From CAZMGG01 sp964565715 (GTDB lineage Bacteria > Planctomycetota > UBA1135 > UBA2386), in contig CAZMGG010000065.1 of the NCBI GenBank assembly GCA_964565715.1, forward strand, positions 1 through 30,826: 30,826 bases of DNA, in the 5' to 3' direction. Position 1 is the stretch's first letter; each line of letters begins with the position of its first letter. The notes below the pieces were generated by a model. The model searched no databases and was not told where the DNA came from. It saw only the letters and a list, made by a program, of their open reading frames with translations. Position numbers and translations under genes: made by a program. Below, in pieces: positions 15,414-24,240 of the stretch.

Positions 15414-16910
15414 CTACACCGCCCGCCACACGCCGTCCCGCTCCGCCGCCCGGCCCTCCTCCTGCAGCTTCTGCAGGCCGGCCAGCAGCGACCGGGCGGC
15501 GATGCCGTGCATCCGCGCGTCGGTGTCCCAGTAGACCCGCGGCACCAGCTCCGGCACGGTGCCGCCCTGCCTGCCGAGCTGCTCCACCAGCGCCGCCTCG
15601 CGCTGCGAACGGTGGCGCAGATACTGCCGCACCAGCTTGTGGCCCTCGCGCATGGCCGGACCGTGGGCCGGATACAGCATGCCCATCGGTTCCTGCAGCA
15701 GCCGCTCCAGGCTCCGCAGGTACGTCCCCAGATGCCCCTCCGGCGGGTCGATGACGATGGTCGACATCGTCGACAGCATGTCGCCGACGATGCAGGCGTC
15801 GTGCCGCGTCTCGCGGAAGCACAGGTGCCCGCGGTCGTGGCCCGGCGTGTGGATCGCCACCAGCTCCCAGCCCTGCCGGCCGTCCGGCGCGCGGCCGAGC
15901 GCGATGCGGTCGCCCTCGTGCAGGGGCGCGCCGGGCCGGAACCCGCCGGGCGTGCGCTCCAGGGTCAGCGGATGGCCGCGCACCGGCAGGTCCAGGGCGC
16001 GGCTCAACGCCGCCACGCCGCCGACATGGTCTGGATGGTGGTGGGTGAGCAGGATGCCCTGCACCCGGGCGCCGTGCTGCTGCCGCAGCTCCGCCAGCAG
16101 GGCCAGCAGCCGTTCCTGCTCGTCGGCGTGCGGGCTGCCCGGATCGATCACCCACAGCTCATCCTGACCGACCACGTAGCAGTTGGTGGTGGTGGCGGGC
16201 GGCAGGGTCGGCGAACGGAGCGGCGCCAGCACCACGCCCGGCGTGAAGCGGACCTGGTGCAGGCGGCCGTTCTGGTAGTCCGTGGCCAGGGCGGTCGCGG
16301 CCTGCAGGAAGGCGGCGAGATCGCCGCCGGCGTTCTGCGCCAGCAGTTCGAGCAGGATCACCACCGGCGGCACCAGCAGCAGTTCGCCCTTGCGCCAGGC
16401 CTGCAGCGCGTCCTCGGGCCGCCAGTAGCGGCCGGCGGTCAGCTCGCCGGGCCAGACGTCGGGCCGCGTGCCCAGCGTGCCGCCGCGGCAGCGCTCCTCT
16501 TCGACCAGGAAGAACGCGGTGTCGTAGCGGACCGGCGCGAACGGCGGCGTGGTGATGCTGCAGATGGCCTGCAGCGGCTGCGGCGTGCGGGCCTCGGCGC
16601 AGAGGCTGCGCCAGGCCTGCAGCCCTGTCTCGCCGGCGTCCTTGGCGACCATCTTCTCGCGGACCTTGCGCAGCTCCTGCGGGCTGCCAGCCATGCCGCG
16701 CAGGTTGTGGCGCAGGAGCCCGGTCTCCTCGAACAGCTCGCGCAGCGCGCAGGCCTGCAGGTCCTCGCCGTCGGCCAGCACGCCGCCGGGCAGCGCGTGG
16801 TAGCCGCCGAAGAACTTCAGCTCGGCGGCGCGCTCGACGAGGAAGACCTCGCGCCCGGGCCCGGCGCCGCGGGTGAGCAGGAGCGCCGCGGCGATGCGAG
16901 GCCTGGTCAT
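15414..16910 (-). CDS. NUDIX hydrolase / metallo-beta-lactamase fold fusion with C-terminal winged helix
   Basis: A 498-residue cytoplasmic protein with three parts. Residues 1-230 are a NUDIX domain of the large NUDT19/CoA-pyrophosphatase-like type; the Nudix box at 43-65 is intact (G43, E49, then RELFEETG). Residues 241-430 are a metallo-beta-lactamase domain with HHHPDH at 290-295, then HTPGHDRGHL, VGDMLS and YPAHGP, completing a two-metal site. Residues 435-498 resemble the winged helix of LACTB2-type endoribonucleases (QREAALVEQL...RVYWDTDARMHGIAARSLLAGL). Each half has a complete active site, so two hydrolytic steps on one chain are likely; substrates are unknown. Its ATG overlaps the upstream stop (ATGA at 16907-16910), indicating translational coupling. 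Confidence 0.9.
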   Translation of the reverse strand: MTRPRIAAALLLTRGAGPGREVFLVERAAELKFFGGYHALPGGVLADGEDLQACALRELFEETGLLRHNLRGMAGSPQELRKVREKMVAKDAGETGLQAWRSLCAEARTPQPLQAICSITTPPFAPVRYDTAFFLVEEERCRGGTLGTRPDVWPGELTAGRYWRPEDALQAWRKGELLLVPPVVILLELLAQNAGGDLAAFLQAATALATDYQNGRLHQVRFTPGVVLAPLRSPTLPPATTTNCYVVGQDELWVIDPGSPHADEQERLLALLAELRQQHGARVQGILLTHHHPDHVGGVAALSRALDLPVRGHPLTLERTPGGFRPGAPLHEGDRIALGRAPDGRQGWELVAIHTPGHDRGHLCFRETRHDACIVGDMLSTMSTIVIDPPEGHLGTYLRSLERLLQEPMGMLYPAHGPAMREGHKLVRQYLRHRSQREAALVEQLGRQGGTVPELVPRVYWDTDARMHGIAARSLLAGLQKLQEEGRAAERDGVWRAV

Positions 16911-19048
16911 CGCAGGTTGGCCAGGGTCAGCAGGGCCGCGGCGGTGCCGTAGCTGCGGCCCAGCTCGTGGCTGTCGAGGAAGCTGCCGTCCATCTCCGGG
17001 ATCCGCTGCAGCAGGGCGAGGAAGCGCTGCCGGTGGGCCGGCCGCTCGTCCTCGGGCAGCAGGGCCAGGATCTCGCTGGAATGGAACACCGAGTGGAAGA
17101 AGAAGAAGCCACCCAGCTCGCCGTCGCTGTGGAAGTCGTTGCGGCGCACCTGTTCGAGGCGGTCGCTGTGTTCCCAGAAGTTGGCCAGGGCCGCCCGCAC
17201 CTTGTCGAGGTCGCTGCGGCCGAGCGCCAGCAGGGTGCCCTCGCACACCGGGCCGCGGCCGCTGCTGTCCTTCAGGTTGACCGGCCGGCCGCCGGCGGCG
17301 CCGCCGTAGACGTAGGCGCCCTCCTGGGTGCGGGCCGAGAGCAGGGCGGCGACGCCCTTGTCGGTGACCTCGCCGGGCACCGTGGCGCCGCTGCTCTTCG
17401 CCGCCACCAGGCCCCAGAGCATGGCGCCGGTGCAGAAGGCGTTCTCGTACTCGTGGGCCCAGAAGCCCGAGGGCCGCTGCCGGCCCGCCGCTTCCTGCAC
17501 CAGCGCGTTCATCCGGTCGACCAGGGCCGCGCGGGCCGGCGGATCGCTGCGCTGGGCCTTCCGCGCCAGGTAGAGCAGGCGGTAGCTGTCCGAGTAGACG
17601 TCCTCGTTGGCGCCGCGGTTGAGGCGCTTCGGGTCGAACAGGAACGCCTCGCCCTTGCGCAGGGCGGCGTCGACGCGGTCGGGCGCGACGGCGCGGTGTT
17701 CGAGCAGCGCCGTGCAGCAGAGCGCGGTGATGGCGATCCAGACGTTGGGCGTGATCTCCGAGCTCGGCCAGTAGGCGTAGCGCGCATCGGTGAAGCCGCC
17801 GTCGTCGCGCTGCTGCCCGAGCAGGTAGTGCAGGGCCTGCGCCGCGAGCGGCGCCGCTTCGAGCCGGTCGCCCTGCCAGGTGGTGTCCTTGGGCAGGCCG
17901 CGATACGCGGCCTCGGGCAGCCAGCGCATGCTCTCGAAGCCGGTGAACGCGGCGCCGAACGGCCGGTCGTCGGGCCCGAGCAGGGCGTTGGCGCCGGCCC
18001 GCCGGCCGAACATGGTGTCGGGGAACTTCTGCGCCACCAGTTGGAAACGCCGCATGGCGCCGGCCTCGTCGCCGAGCTGCAGCGCGTTCAGCGCGAACAG
18101 GTAGCCGGCCTCGGCGGCGCGGGGCGCCGGCGTGCGGGAGGCCTGCTCCAGCAGGGGCTGGGCCTCCAGCAGCCTGCCCTGCAGGGTCAGCAGGAGGCCC
18201 TGCTCGCAGCGGATGTCGCCCAGCGTCGCGTCGGGCCGCGGGCGCCGCCGTGGCTGCCCGCCGGCTGCGGCTTCGGGCGTGGCGGCGGCGACCGCCTTCT
18301 GCAGGCTGTCGGTGGCCTGGTCGGGCAGCCGCAGGATGCGCTGCAGTTCAGCGAGCTGGAGCCAGTGGCTGGCATCGGCGGCGGTCTCGGCGGCGAGCGC
18401 CGCCATCGCCTCGCGGAAGCGGCCGGCGGCGCGCAGTTCCTGCGGGTCGGTGGCGCCGGCGGCGGGCCGCGGGATCTGCTGCTGGTCGAGCACGCGGCCC
18501 ATCAGGTCGAGCAGCCAGTTGGCGTTGAAGGTGCGGATGCGCTCGACGTGGTGGACGACCTTGCCGTCGCCGTCGAGGAAGACGATGGCGGGCTCGACGA
18601 ACTGCAGCGGCCGCAGCCCGTAGCGCTCGCACAGCGGCTCGTCCATGACGCAGCGGAGCGGCACGAAGCAGGCGTTGGTGAGCGCGACGACGTCGGGGTC
18701 GGTGAACAGGACCTGGCGGGCGTAGCCGTCCAGCACCGGCGAGCGGTACATCTGGCGGCCGTTGAGGTTCTTCTCCAGGATGCGGTGGACGTACCAGAGG
18801 ACCAGCTTGCGCCCGGCCTTGGCGCGCGCGCAGGCCTGATCCACCAGGGCCAGCCGGTCGCCGACCACCGCCTCGACGCGGTTCGGCGCGCGCTCGAAGA
18901 ACTCGGCGCCATCGCTGGTCCAGGCGATGTCCTCGCCGAGCCGCAACGCCTGCAACGGGTGCTGTGCCGGAACGGCCTCGGTGGCGGGATCCTGGGCGGC
19001 GAGCAGGGTCGGGAGCAGGAACGGAGCGGCCAGGAGGCGGTGGTGCAT
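16907..19048 (-). CDS. Exported protein with thioredoxin-like, TPR and alpha/alpha-toroid domains
   Basis: A 713-residue protein. The signal peptide starts MHHRLLAAPFLLPTLLAAQ, which fixes the ATG at 19048; the frame is open upstream but Arg/Pro-rich. Residues 70-190 look like a thioredoxin fold: KLVLWYVHR (strand), helices, then FVEPAIVFLDGDGKVV with the cis-proline, but the CxxC redox pair is absent, so it is not a standard disulfide enzyme. Residues 200-370 are TPR-like helices. Residues 400-710 have repeats typical of the prenyltransferase/squalene-cyclase toroid (YLLGQQRDDGGF, ALLSARTQEGAYVYGG, YGTAAALLTLANL) as found in many planctomycete exported proteins. Function unknown. It is the first gene of a two-gene unit with the NUDIX-MBL fusion. 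Confidence 0.82.
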   Translation of the reverse strand: MHHRLLAAPFLLPTLLAAQDPATEAVPAQHPLQALRLGEDIAWTSDGAEFFERAPNRVEAVVGDRLALVDQACARAKAGRKLVLWYVHRILEKNLNGRQMYRSPVLDGYARQVLFTDPDVVALTNACFVPLRCVMDEPLCERYGLRPLQFVEPAIVFLDGDGKVVHHVERIRTFNANWLLDLMGRVLDQQQIPRPAAGATDPQELRAAGRFREAMAALAAETAADASHWLQLAELQRILRLPDQATDSLQKAVAAATPEAAAGGQPRRRPRPDATLGDIRCEQGLLLTLQGRLLEAQPLLEQASRTPAPRAAEAGYLFALNALQLGDEAGAMRRFQLVAQKFPDTMFGRRAGANALLGPDDRPFGAAFTGFESMRWLPEAAYRGLPKDTTWQGDRLEAAPLAAQALHYLLGQQRDDGGFTDARYAYWPSSEITPNVWIAITALCCTALLEHRAVAPDRVDAALRKGEAFLFDPKRLNRGANEDVYSDSYRLLYLARKAQRSDPPARAALVDRMNALVQEAAGRQRPSGFWAHEYENAFCTGAMLWGLVAAKSSGATVPGEVTDKGVAALLSARTQEGAYVYGGAAGGRPVNLKDSSGRGPVCEGTLLALGRSDLDKVRAALANFWEHSDRLEQVRRNDFHSDGELGGFFFFHSVFHSSEILALLPEDERPAHRQRFLALLQRIPEMDGSFLDSHELGRSYGTAAALLTLANLR

Positions 19049-19194
19049 GGCGGTCGGCGCAGCGTAGGCCGCCGGCCGGTTCGCGCCTACTGTCCGCGGC
19101 GGTCGAGGGCGGCAGAATCGGTGGTCAGGAATCGCGGGTGAGCGGGTGGAGCGGTGAGGCAGGGGAGTCGTCACCTGTCGGGGCCGGGCCTATC

Positions 19195-19875
19195 ATGCGG
19201 CGCCTGATGTCGAGGCTCGACTCCACCAACTGGTCGTTGGTCATGGGTGCGGCGAACGCCGTTCCGTCCGACCGCGACCGGTTCGCGCAGCGTTACGAGC
19301 CGGTGATCCGCGCCTTCCTCGCCGCAAGATGGCGGCTGTCCGGACACCACGAGCGCATCGACGATGCGACCCAGGAGGTCTTCCTCCGCTGCTTCCAGGA
19401 CCAGGGTGCCCTGCACCGCGTCGATCGCCAGCACGCGAGCCGGTTCCGTGCATACCTGCGGGGTGTCGTCAACAACGTCGCGTCGGAGATGGAGCGGCGC
19501 CGCCGTCGTGGCCCGCGGGAGTGCTCGGCCATCGACGACATCGAGAAGGATCAGGCGACGCTGTCGCGGGCGTTCGATCGCGCGTGGGCGGAGATGGTCA
19601 CTGCCGAGGCCTGGGAGCTCGTCGCCCGTCGCCTGCTCGACAAGCGCACCGGCGAACAACGACTGCACGTGCTGCAGTTGCGCTACATCGACGGTCTCGC
19701 GCCGCGCGAGATCGGCAGTCGCCTCGGACTGGATCCGGCGGACGTGTATCGCATCATCGCGACCGGGCGATACCAGTTCCGGATCGCGTTGCTGACCATC
19801 ATGTCGGGCTACTACCCCGACGCCGAGCCGAGAGTGCTCGAGGACAAGTGCCGGGAGCTGGTCGAGCTGCTGTAG
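19195..19875 (+). CDS. ECF-type RNA polymerase sigma factor
   Basis: A 226-residue sigma-70 family protein with region 2 (FAQRYEPVIRAFLAARWR...IDDATQEVFLRCFQ, the -10-recognition and core-binding helices) and region 4 (LRYIDGLAPREIGSRLGLDPADVYRIIATGRYQFR, a helix-turn-helix for the -35 box). It belongs to the planctomycete-type ECF groups encoded next to Ser/Thr kinases. ATG 19195 is chosen; ATG 19207 (MSRLDSTNW) fits the usual family start equally well. The kinase gene begins 13 bases after the stop, so both are in one operon, and the kinase may control this sigma factor. It is divergent from the exported toroid protein, with 146 bases between; a TACTGT box at 19089-19094 could be its -10, but no -35 is clear. 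Confidence 0.9.
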   Translation: MRRLMSRLDSTNWSLVMGAANAVPSDRDRFAQRYEPVIRAFLAARWRLSGHHERIDDATQEVFLRCFQDQGALHRVDRQHASRFRAYLRGVVNNVASEMERRRRRGPRECSAIDDIEKDQATLSRAFDRAWAEMVTAEAWELVARRLLDKRTGEQRLHVLQLRYIDGLAPREIGSRLGLDPADVYRIIATGRYQFRIALLTIMSGYYPDAEPRVLEDKCRELVELL

Positions 19876-19888
19876 CCGGATCCGTGCC

Positions 19889-22840
19889 ATGGACGACTAC
19901 CTGAGCAAGGGCCTCAGTTCGGTGCTGCGCCGGCTGGGGCAGCAACGCCGAGCCGGCGACGATGTGCCGCCCCGGGATGCACCCGACGAGCCGGCCGAAG
20001 ATCTGCCCCAGGAGCTTGGCGGGCATCCGGTCTTCGAGCTCATCGGGCGCGGCGGCATGGGGCTCGTCTACCGTGGCGGCGACCCCGAGCTCGGACGCAC
20101 GCTCGCGATCAAGGTGCTCGCGAAGCGGCACGCCGGCGATCCCGAGCTGGTCCAGCGCTTCCGGCGCGAGGCCAGCATCTGCAGCAGGCTGCAGCATCCG
20201 GGGGTGGTGCCGGTGTATGGGCGGGGGGAACTCGCCGACGGCCGTCCCTACTTCACGATGAAGGTGGTCGACGGCGAGACGCTCGCCGAGCTCCTGCGCC
20301 GTGATGGCCGTGACCCGGCGGTGCGTGAGCGTCACCTCGGCATCTTCGCGAAGATCTGCCAGACGCTCGCCTATGTGCACGCCAGCCACGTCGTGCACGG
20401 CGACCTGAAGCCGGGCAACGTCATGGTCGGGGCGTTCGGCGAGATCCAGGTGATGGACTGGGGTTTCGCCCGCGAGATCGAGGGGGAGCCGGTCCGCCGT
20501 TCGGGCCACATCCTCGGCACGCCGGCCTACATGGCGCCGGAGCAGGCGCGCGGCGACGCCGAGAAGATCGGCCCGCGCACGGATGTGTTCGGGCTCGGCG
20601 CGATTCTCTGCGAGGTGCTGACCGGCGAGCCGCCGTACATCGGCGAGGACCGCGATGCGGTCTACCTCGCCGCCTCGCGCGGCTGGAACCAGTCCGCATT
20701 CGAGCGCCTCGAGGCCTGCGGGGCCGACCCGGCGCTGGTCGCGCTGGCGCGTCGCTGCCTCGCGGCCGATCCGGACGCGCGCCCAGCCGACGCCAACTTC
20801 GTCGAGGCCGAGGTCACCGGCCACCTCGAGTCGGTGGCGCTGAGAGCCCACGAGGCCGGACAGGCGGCGTTGGCGGCGAGCGTTCGCGCCGAGCAGGAAC
20901 GTCGTTCGCGACGGGTCGTGACGGCGCTGGGCGCCGCCCTGCTGGCGGCGGTGGCCTCGGTCGCCGCGCTGCTGCTGTGGCAGCAGCGGGAGCGGACCCG
21001 GCACGAGGCGGATACACGGGGGGCCGTCGAGGCGGCTCTCGATCGCGCCCTGCGGCTGCATGGGCGCGCTGCCCAGCAGCCACCCGAACAGGTGCTCTAC
21101 TGGGACGAGGCGCTCGCTGCGGCGATGCAGGCCAGCGACTTCGCGACCGCGGCCGGTGCGACCGCGGCCGACGTCGAGCGCGTCGCCAGGATCGTCGCCG
21201 ATGTCCGGCGTGATCGCGACGCCGCGCTGGCCATGCGCGAGTTGCGCAACTGGCTCGAGGAGATCCGGCCGCACATGGGCGACGACCGTGGCTGCGAGGG
21301 CATCGAGGCGGACTACGCGGCGGTGTTCGCACGGCATGGCTTCGACCTGCGCGGACAGGCCCCGGTCGACGTTGCGCGGCAGATGGCGGCGAGCCCGCTG
21401 CTGCCATCGCTGGTCCGTGCCCTCGAAGACTGGGCCTTCGCGCACCACCGGGAGCATCCGGAGCAGGGCGGGGAATGGCAGCGGCTGCTGACGATCGCGG
21501 CACTCGCCGATCCCGACGGTTGGCGCGATCGGGTGCGACTCGCCTTCACGCACGGTGACGCCGACCAGCTCGTCGCGCTCGCCCGCGAGCTCGACCTGCG
21601 CACGAGCCCGGCACAGACGATCAACCTGCTGGGCCGCATGCTGGTCGGCCACGGGCGCAACGACGAGGCCGTCCGGCTGCTCCGTGACGCGCTGACGTGG
21701 CACCCGCAGGACTTCTGGATCCTGCACGATCTCGCCCGCGCCCTGGACGACGTCGTGCCGCCGCCGCGCCCCGAGATCCTGGGCCTGCGGCTGGCGGGAA
21801 CCTCGGTGCGGCCGGGCAGCGCGCATGCGTGGACCGACTACGCCTACGCGCTGAAGACCTCCGGCCAGCCCCAGCGCGCGCTCGATGCCCTCGAGCGCGC
21901 CACGACCCTCGATCCCGACTACGCCCGGGCCTGGCGCTTCCGTGCATGGATCCAGCGGGATCTCGGCGACTTCGAGGCTGCCCGGGCGGCGGCCGCGCGG
22001 GCCATCGGGTGCGCCGAGCACTTCCAGGCCAGGAGCCTGCTGGCCGACGCGCTGCGCGGTCTGGGCCGCCACACCGAGGCGCTCGAACAGGCCCGCCTCG
22101 CGGTCGCGGCCAGGCCGGACGAGTTCCAGACGCAGTTCTCGCTCGGACAGAGTCTGGCGGAACTCGAGGTGTGGCCGGAGGCGGAGGCGGCCCTGCGGCG
22201 CGCCAGCGAACTGGCGCCCGAGAGCGCCGCTCCGCACCGCGCGCTGACCTACGTCCTGACGCGCACGGACCGGCACGAGGCGGCTGCGGCTGCGGCGCGG
22301 GTTGCCTATGACATGCTCGCCGAGGCGGGCCAGCACGACCAGCTGCCGGCAGCGGACTACCACCGCAACGCGACGGCCCGGCGGGCGGCGGTGGCGGCTC
22401 GCATGAAGAACGGTGATCCGATGGCATGGGCCGACCCGCAGGAACTGGCCTGGTGTGCCGAGGTGGCCTGGATGCGCGGCGAGTTCGGCAAGGCATTCGC
22501 CTGGTTCCGAGCGATCCACGCGATCGACCCAGGCAACCTCGCCGGCCATCGCTACTGCGCCATCGTCACTGCGGCCCGGATCGCGACCGACCAGGGGCAG
22601 GACGCGACGGTGGCGGATCGGGAGGCCGCTTCACGTTGCGCCATGGCCTGGATGGCGGAAGAACTCGCCGCCGCCCGGAGGCTCGCGCGGATCGGCCAGC
22701 GCGACCCCGCCCAGCTCTCCGAGTGGGTGACGCGCCTGCTGGAGAACCCGCTGATGAAGACCCTCTGGGACCGCGACGGCGAGTCGCGACAGTTGCGGCG
22801 CGACGTGGAGGACTTCCTGGGCGAGATGCGGAAGAAGTAG
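19889..22840 (+). CDS. Membrane Ser/Thr protein kinase with C-terminal TPR region
   Basis: A 983-residue PknB-like kinase. Kinase domain about residues 48-315: glycine loop GRGGMGLVY (53-61), ATP-binding K75 in AIKVL, catalytic loop HGDLKPGN (H170, D172), metal-binding DWG (D190), and GTPAYMAPEQ. The catalytic Arg of HRD is Gly, so this is a non-RD kinase; DWG in place of DFG is common in planctomycetes. One transmembrane helix follows (343-364), so the kinase is cytoplasmic and the 600-residue C-terminal part is outside. That part has degenerate helices and TPRs (about 565-770, for example AWTDYAYALKTSGQPQRALDALERATTLDPDYARAW). It follows the sigma factor by 13 bases. Its likely role is transducing an envelope signal, possibly to the sigma factor; this is inferred from gene order. 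Confidence 0.95.
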   Translation: MDDYLSKGLSSVLRRLGQQRRAGDDVPPRDAPDEPAEDLPQELGGHPVFELIGRGGMGLVYRGGDPELGRTLAIKVLAKRHAGDPELVQRFRREASICSRLQHPGVVPVYGRGELADGRPYFTMKVVDGETLAELLRRDGRDPAVRERHLGIFAKICQTLAYVHASHVVHGDLKPGNVMVGAFGEIQVMDWGFAREIEGEPVRRSGHILGTPAYMAPEQARGDAEKIGPRTDVFGLGAILCEVLTGEPPYIGEDRDAVYLAASRGWNQSAFERLEACGADPALVALARRCLAADPDARPADANFVEAEVTGHLESVALRAHEAGQAALAASVRAEQERRSRRVVTALGAALLAAVASVAALLLWQQRERTRHEADTRGAVEAALDRALRLHGRAAQQPPEQVLYWDEALAAAMQASDFATAAGATAADVERVARIVADVRRDRDAALAMRELRNWLEEIRPHMGDDRGCEGIEADYAAVFARHGFDLRGQAPVDVARQMAASPLLPSLVRALEDWAFAHHREHPEQGGEWQRLLTIAALADPDGWRDRVRLAFTHGDADQLVALARELDLRTSPAQTINLLGRMLVGHGRNDEAVRLLRDALTWHPQDFWILHDLARALDDVVPPPRPEILGLRLAGTSVRPGSAHAWTDYAYALKTSGQPQRALDALERATTLDPDYARAWRFRAWIQRDLGDFEAARAAAARAIGCAEHFQARSLLADALRGLGRHTEALEQARLAVAARPDEFQTQFSLGQSLAELEVWPEAEAALRRASELAPESAAPHRALTYVLTRTDRHEAAAAAARVAYDMLAEAGQHDQLPAADYHRNATARRAAVAARMKNGDPMAWADPQELAWCAEVAWMRGEFGKAFAWFRAIHAIDPGNLAGHRYCAIVTAARIATDQGQDATVADREAASRCAMAWMAEELAAARRLARIGQRDPAQLSEWVTRLLENPLMKTLWDRDGESRQLRRDVEDFLGEMRKK

Positions 22841-22845
22841 GGCGC

Positions 22846-22854
22846 TTTTTTTTT
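22846..22854 (+). other. T9 homopolymer after the kinase gene
   Basis: Nine T in a row directly after the kinase stop (TAG GGCGC T9). No upstream hairpin is clear, so it may be a weak terminator or an AT-rich element upstream of the Kelch gene. It stands out in this GC-rich window. Confidence 0.4.
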
Positions 22855-22914
22855 CGAGAAACGGCCCCTCGGTCAGTTGGGGGAAGACTCTTTCCACGCA
22901 CGGGAGCACAGACG

Positions 22915-24225
22915 ATGCGATTCCTCTCCACGGTATTCCTCCTCCTGGCCGCCACCGCGAGCGCCCAAGGCTGGGCCCTGCATCCCGCGGTCGGCCCCGC
23001 GGCGCGCCAGGCTCCGGGCATGGCCTACGATGTCGGACGCGCCCAGACGGTCCTCTACGGTGGGGTCCTCAGCAGCACGGTGGCCTTCGCCGACACCTGG
23101 TTGTTCGATGGCGCCACCTGGATGCAGGCGACGCCGGTGACCACCCCGCCGCCGCTCGCGTTCCCCGCGATGTGCTACGAGTTGACCCGCGGCGTCACGG
23201 TGATGTTCGGCGGAGCCCTGGGCAGCCTGTCGAACCCCATCGCCGAGACCTGGGAGTGGAACGGCACCAACTGGACCCAGCGGTTGCCGACGCTGGCGCC
23301 GTCGGGGCGCTACGGTGCCGCCCTGGCCCATGACCCGGTGCGCGGCGTCACGGTGCTGTTCGGCGGCCAGGACGTCTCGGGTGCCCAGGCGGACACCTGG
23401 GAGTGGAACGGCGCGAGCTGGTCGCAGGTCGTCACGCCGACGACTCCGCCGGTGCGCCAGAACCATCGCATGGTGTACGACCCCGGCCGCGGTACCGTCG
23501 TGATGTTCGGCGGCCAGGTGGGCTTCACGCTGCTCGGTGACACCTGGGAATTCGACGGCACCGACTGGAGGACCATCCAGAGCGACCGGTCGCCGGCGGC
23601 CCGCCCCGGGATGGGCATGGCCTACGACCCCGGCCGCGGTGCGATCGTCCTGTTCGCCGGCCGCACGCCGCAGCCGACCAACGACACCTGGGAGCTGCGC
23701 CTGGGCCAGTGGCACGAGTTCCGCCTGCTGACGCCGCCCGCCAACCGCACCAACATCGGCATGTGCTTCGATCTCCAGCGGGGGCGGATGGTGGTCTTCG
23801 GCGGCAGCGGGGGCCACGTGGACACGTGGGAGTTCGGTGGCGTGGCGCCTTCGTTCGCGAGCTACGGCGTCGGTTGTCCGGGCAGCGCGGGCACCCCGAC
23901 CCTCACGCCGACGGTCCTGCCGGGCCTCGGAACGACGTTCGGTCTGCAGCTCTCGAACGTGCCGGCGTCCGGCTTCACGATGCTGGCGGCCAGTCTCGGG
24001 GCAGACCACAGCGCCGTGCCCGGCACCGCCTGTACGCTGCTCCTCGCGCAGCCGATCGTGGCGTACGGCGCGTTCGCGCAGGGCAACGTCGCCAGCTACG
24101 CGGTGTCGATCCCGAACAGCCCCGTGTTCGCGGGCCTGGCGGTCCATTACCAGGGCGTCGCCCTCGACGCCGTGAATGCGCTCGGCATCACCGGCAGCAA
24201 TGCCGGGCGCGCGGTGGTGAACTGA
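22915..24225 (+). CDS. Secreted Kelch-type beta-propeller protein with C-terminal 'GVGCPG' module
   Basis: A 436-residue protein with a clear signal peptide (cleavage after ASAQ, about residue 19). Six Kelch-type blades follow (about residues 30-310), each with a strand like AYDPGRGAIVLFAGG and ending in DTWEWNG-type turns (DTW-x-(W/F)-x-G repeated). The C-terminal 120 residues (ASYGVGCPGSAGTP...) are a separate module found at the end of many planctomycete secreted proteins. No catalytic residues are evident; a binding or cell-surface role is likely. The start ATG at 22915 precedes the signal peptide directly. The gene is downstream of the kinase and may or may not be cotranscribed. It converges on 24241-25542 with 15 bases between. 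Confidence 0.9.
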   Translation: MRFLSTVFLLLAATASAQGWALHPAVGPAARQAPGMAYDVGRAQTVLYGGVLSSTVAFADTWLFDGATWMQATPVTTPPPLAFPAMCYELTRGVTVMFGGALGSLSNPIAETWEWNGTNWTQRLPTLAPSGRYGAALAHDPVRGVTVLFGGQDVSGAQADTWEWNGASWSQVVTPTTPPVRQNHRMVYDPGRGTVVMFGGQVGFTLLGDTWEFDGTDWRTIQSDRSPAARPGMGMAYDPGRGAIVLFAGRTPQPTNDTWELRLGQWHEFRLLTPPANRTNIGMCFDLQRGRMVVFGGSGGHVDTWEFGGVAPSFASYGVGCPGSAGTPTLTPTVLPGLGTTFGLQLSNVPASGFTMLAASLGADHSAVPGTACTLLLAQPIVAYGAFAQGNVASYAVSIPNSPVFAGLAVHYQGVALDAVNALGITGSNAGRAVVN

Positions 24226-24240
24226 CCCGGCAGCGCCGCG

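Noticed and set aside
16911..17246. N-terminal extension of the NUDIX fusion upstream of 16910
   Set aside because: The extension overlaps the coding end of the toroid protein in another frame and is Arg/Pro-rich; the ATG at 16910 gives a perfect NUDIX start and an ATGA overlap.
19799..22549. A minus-strand open frame of about 916 codons opposite the kinase
   Set aside because: It is a composition shadow; the plus strand has every kinase motif in order.
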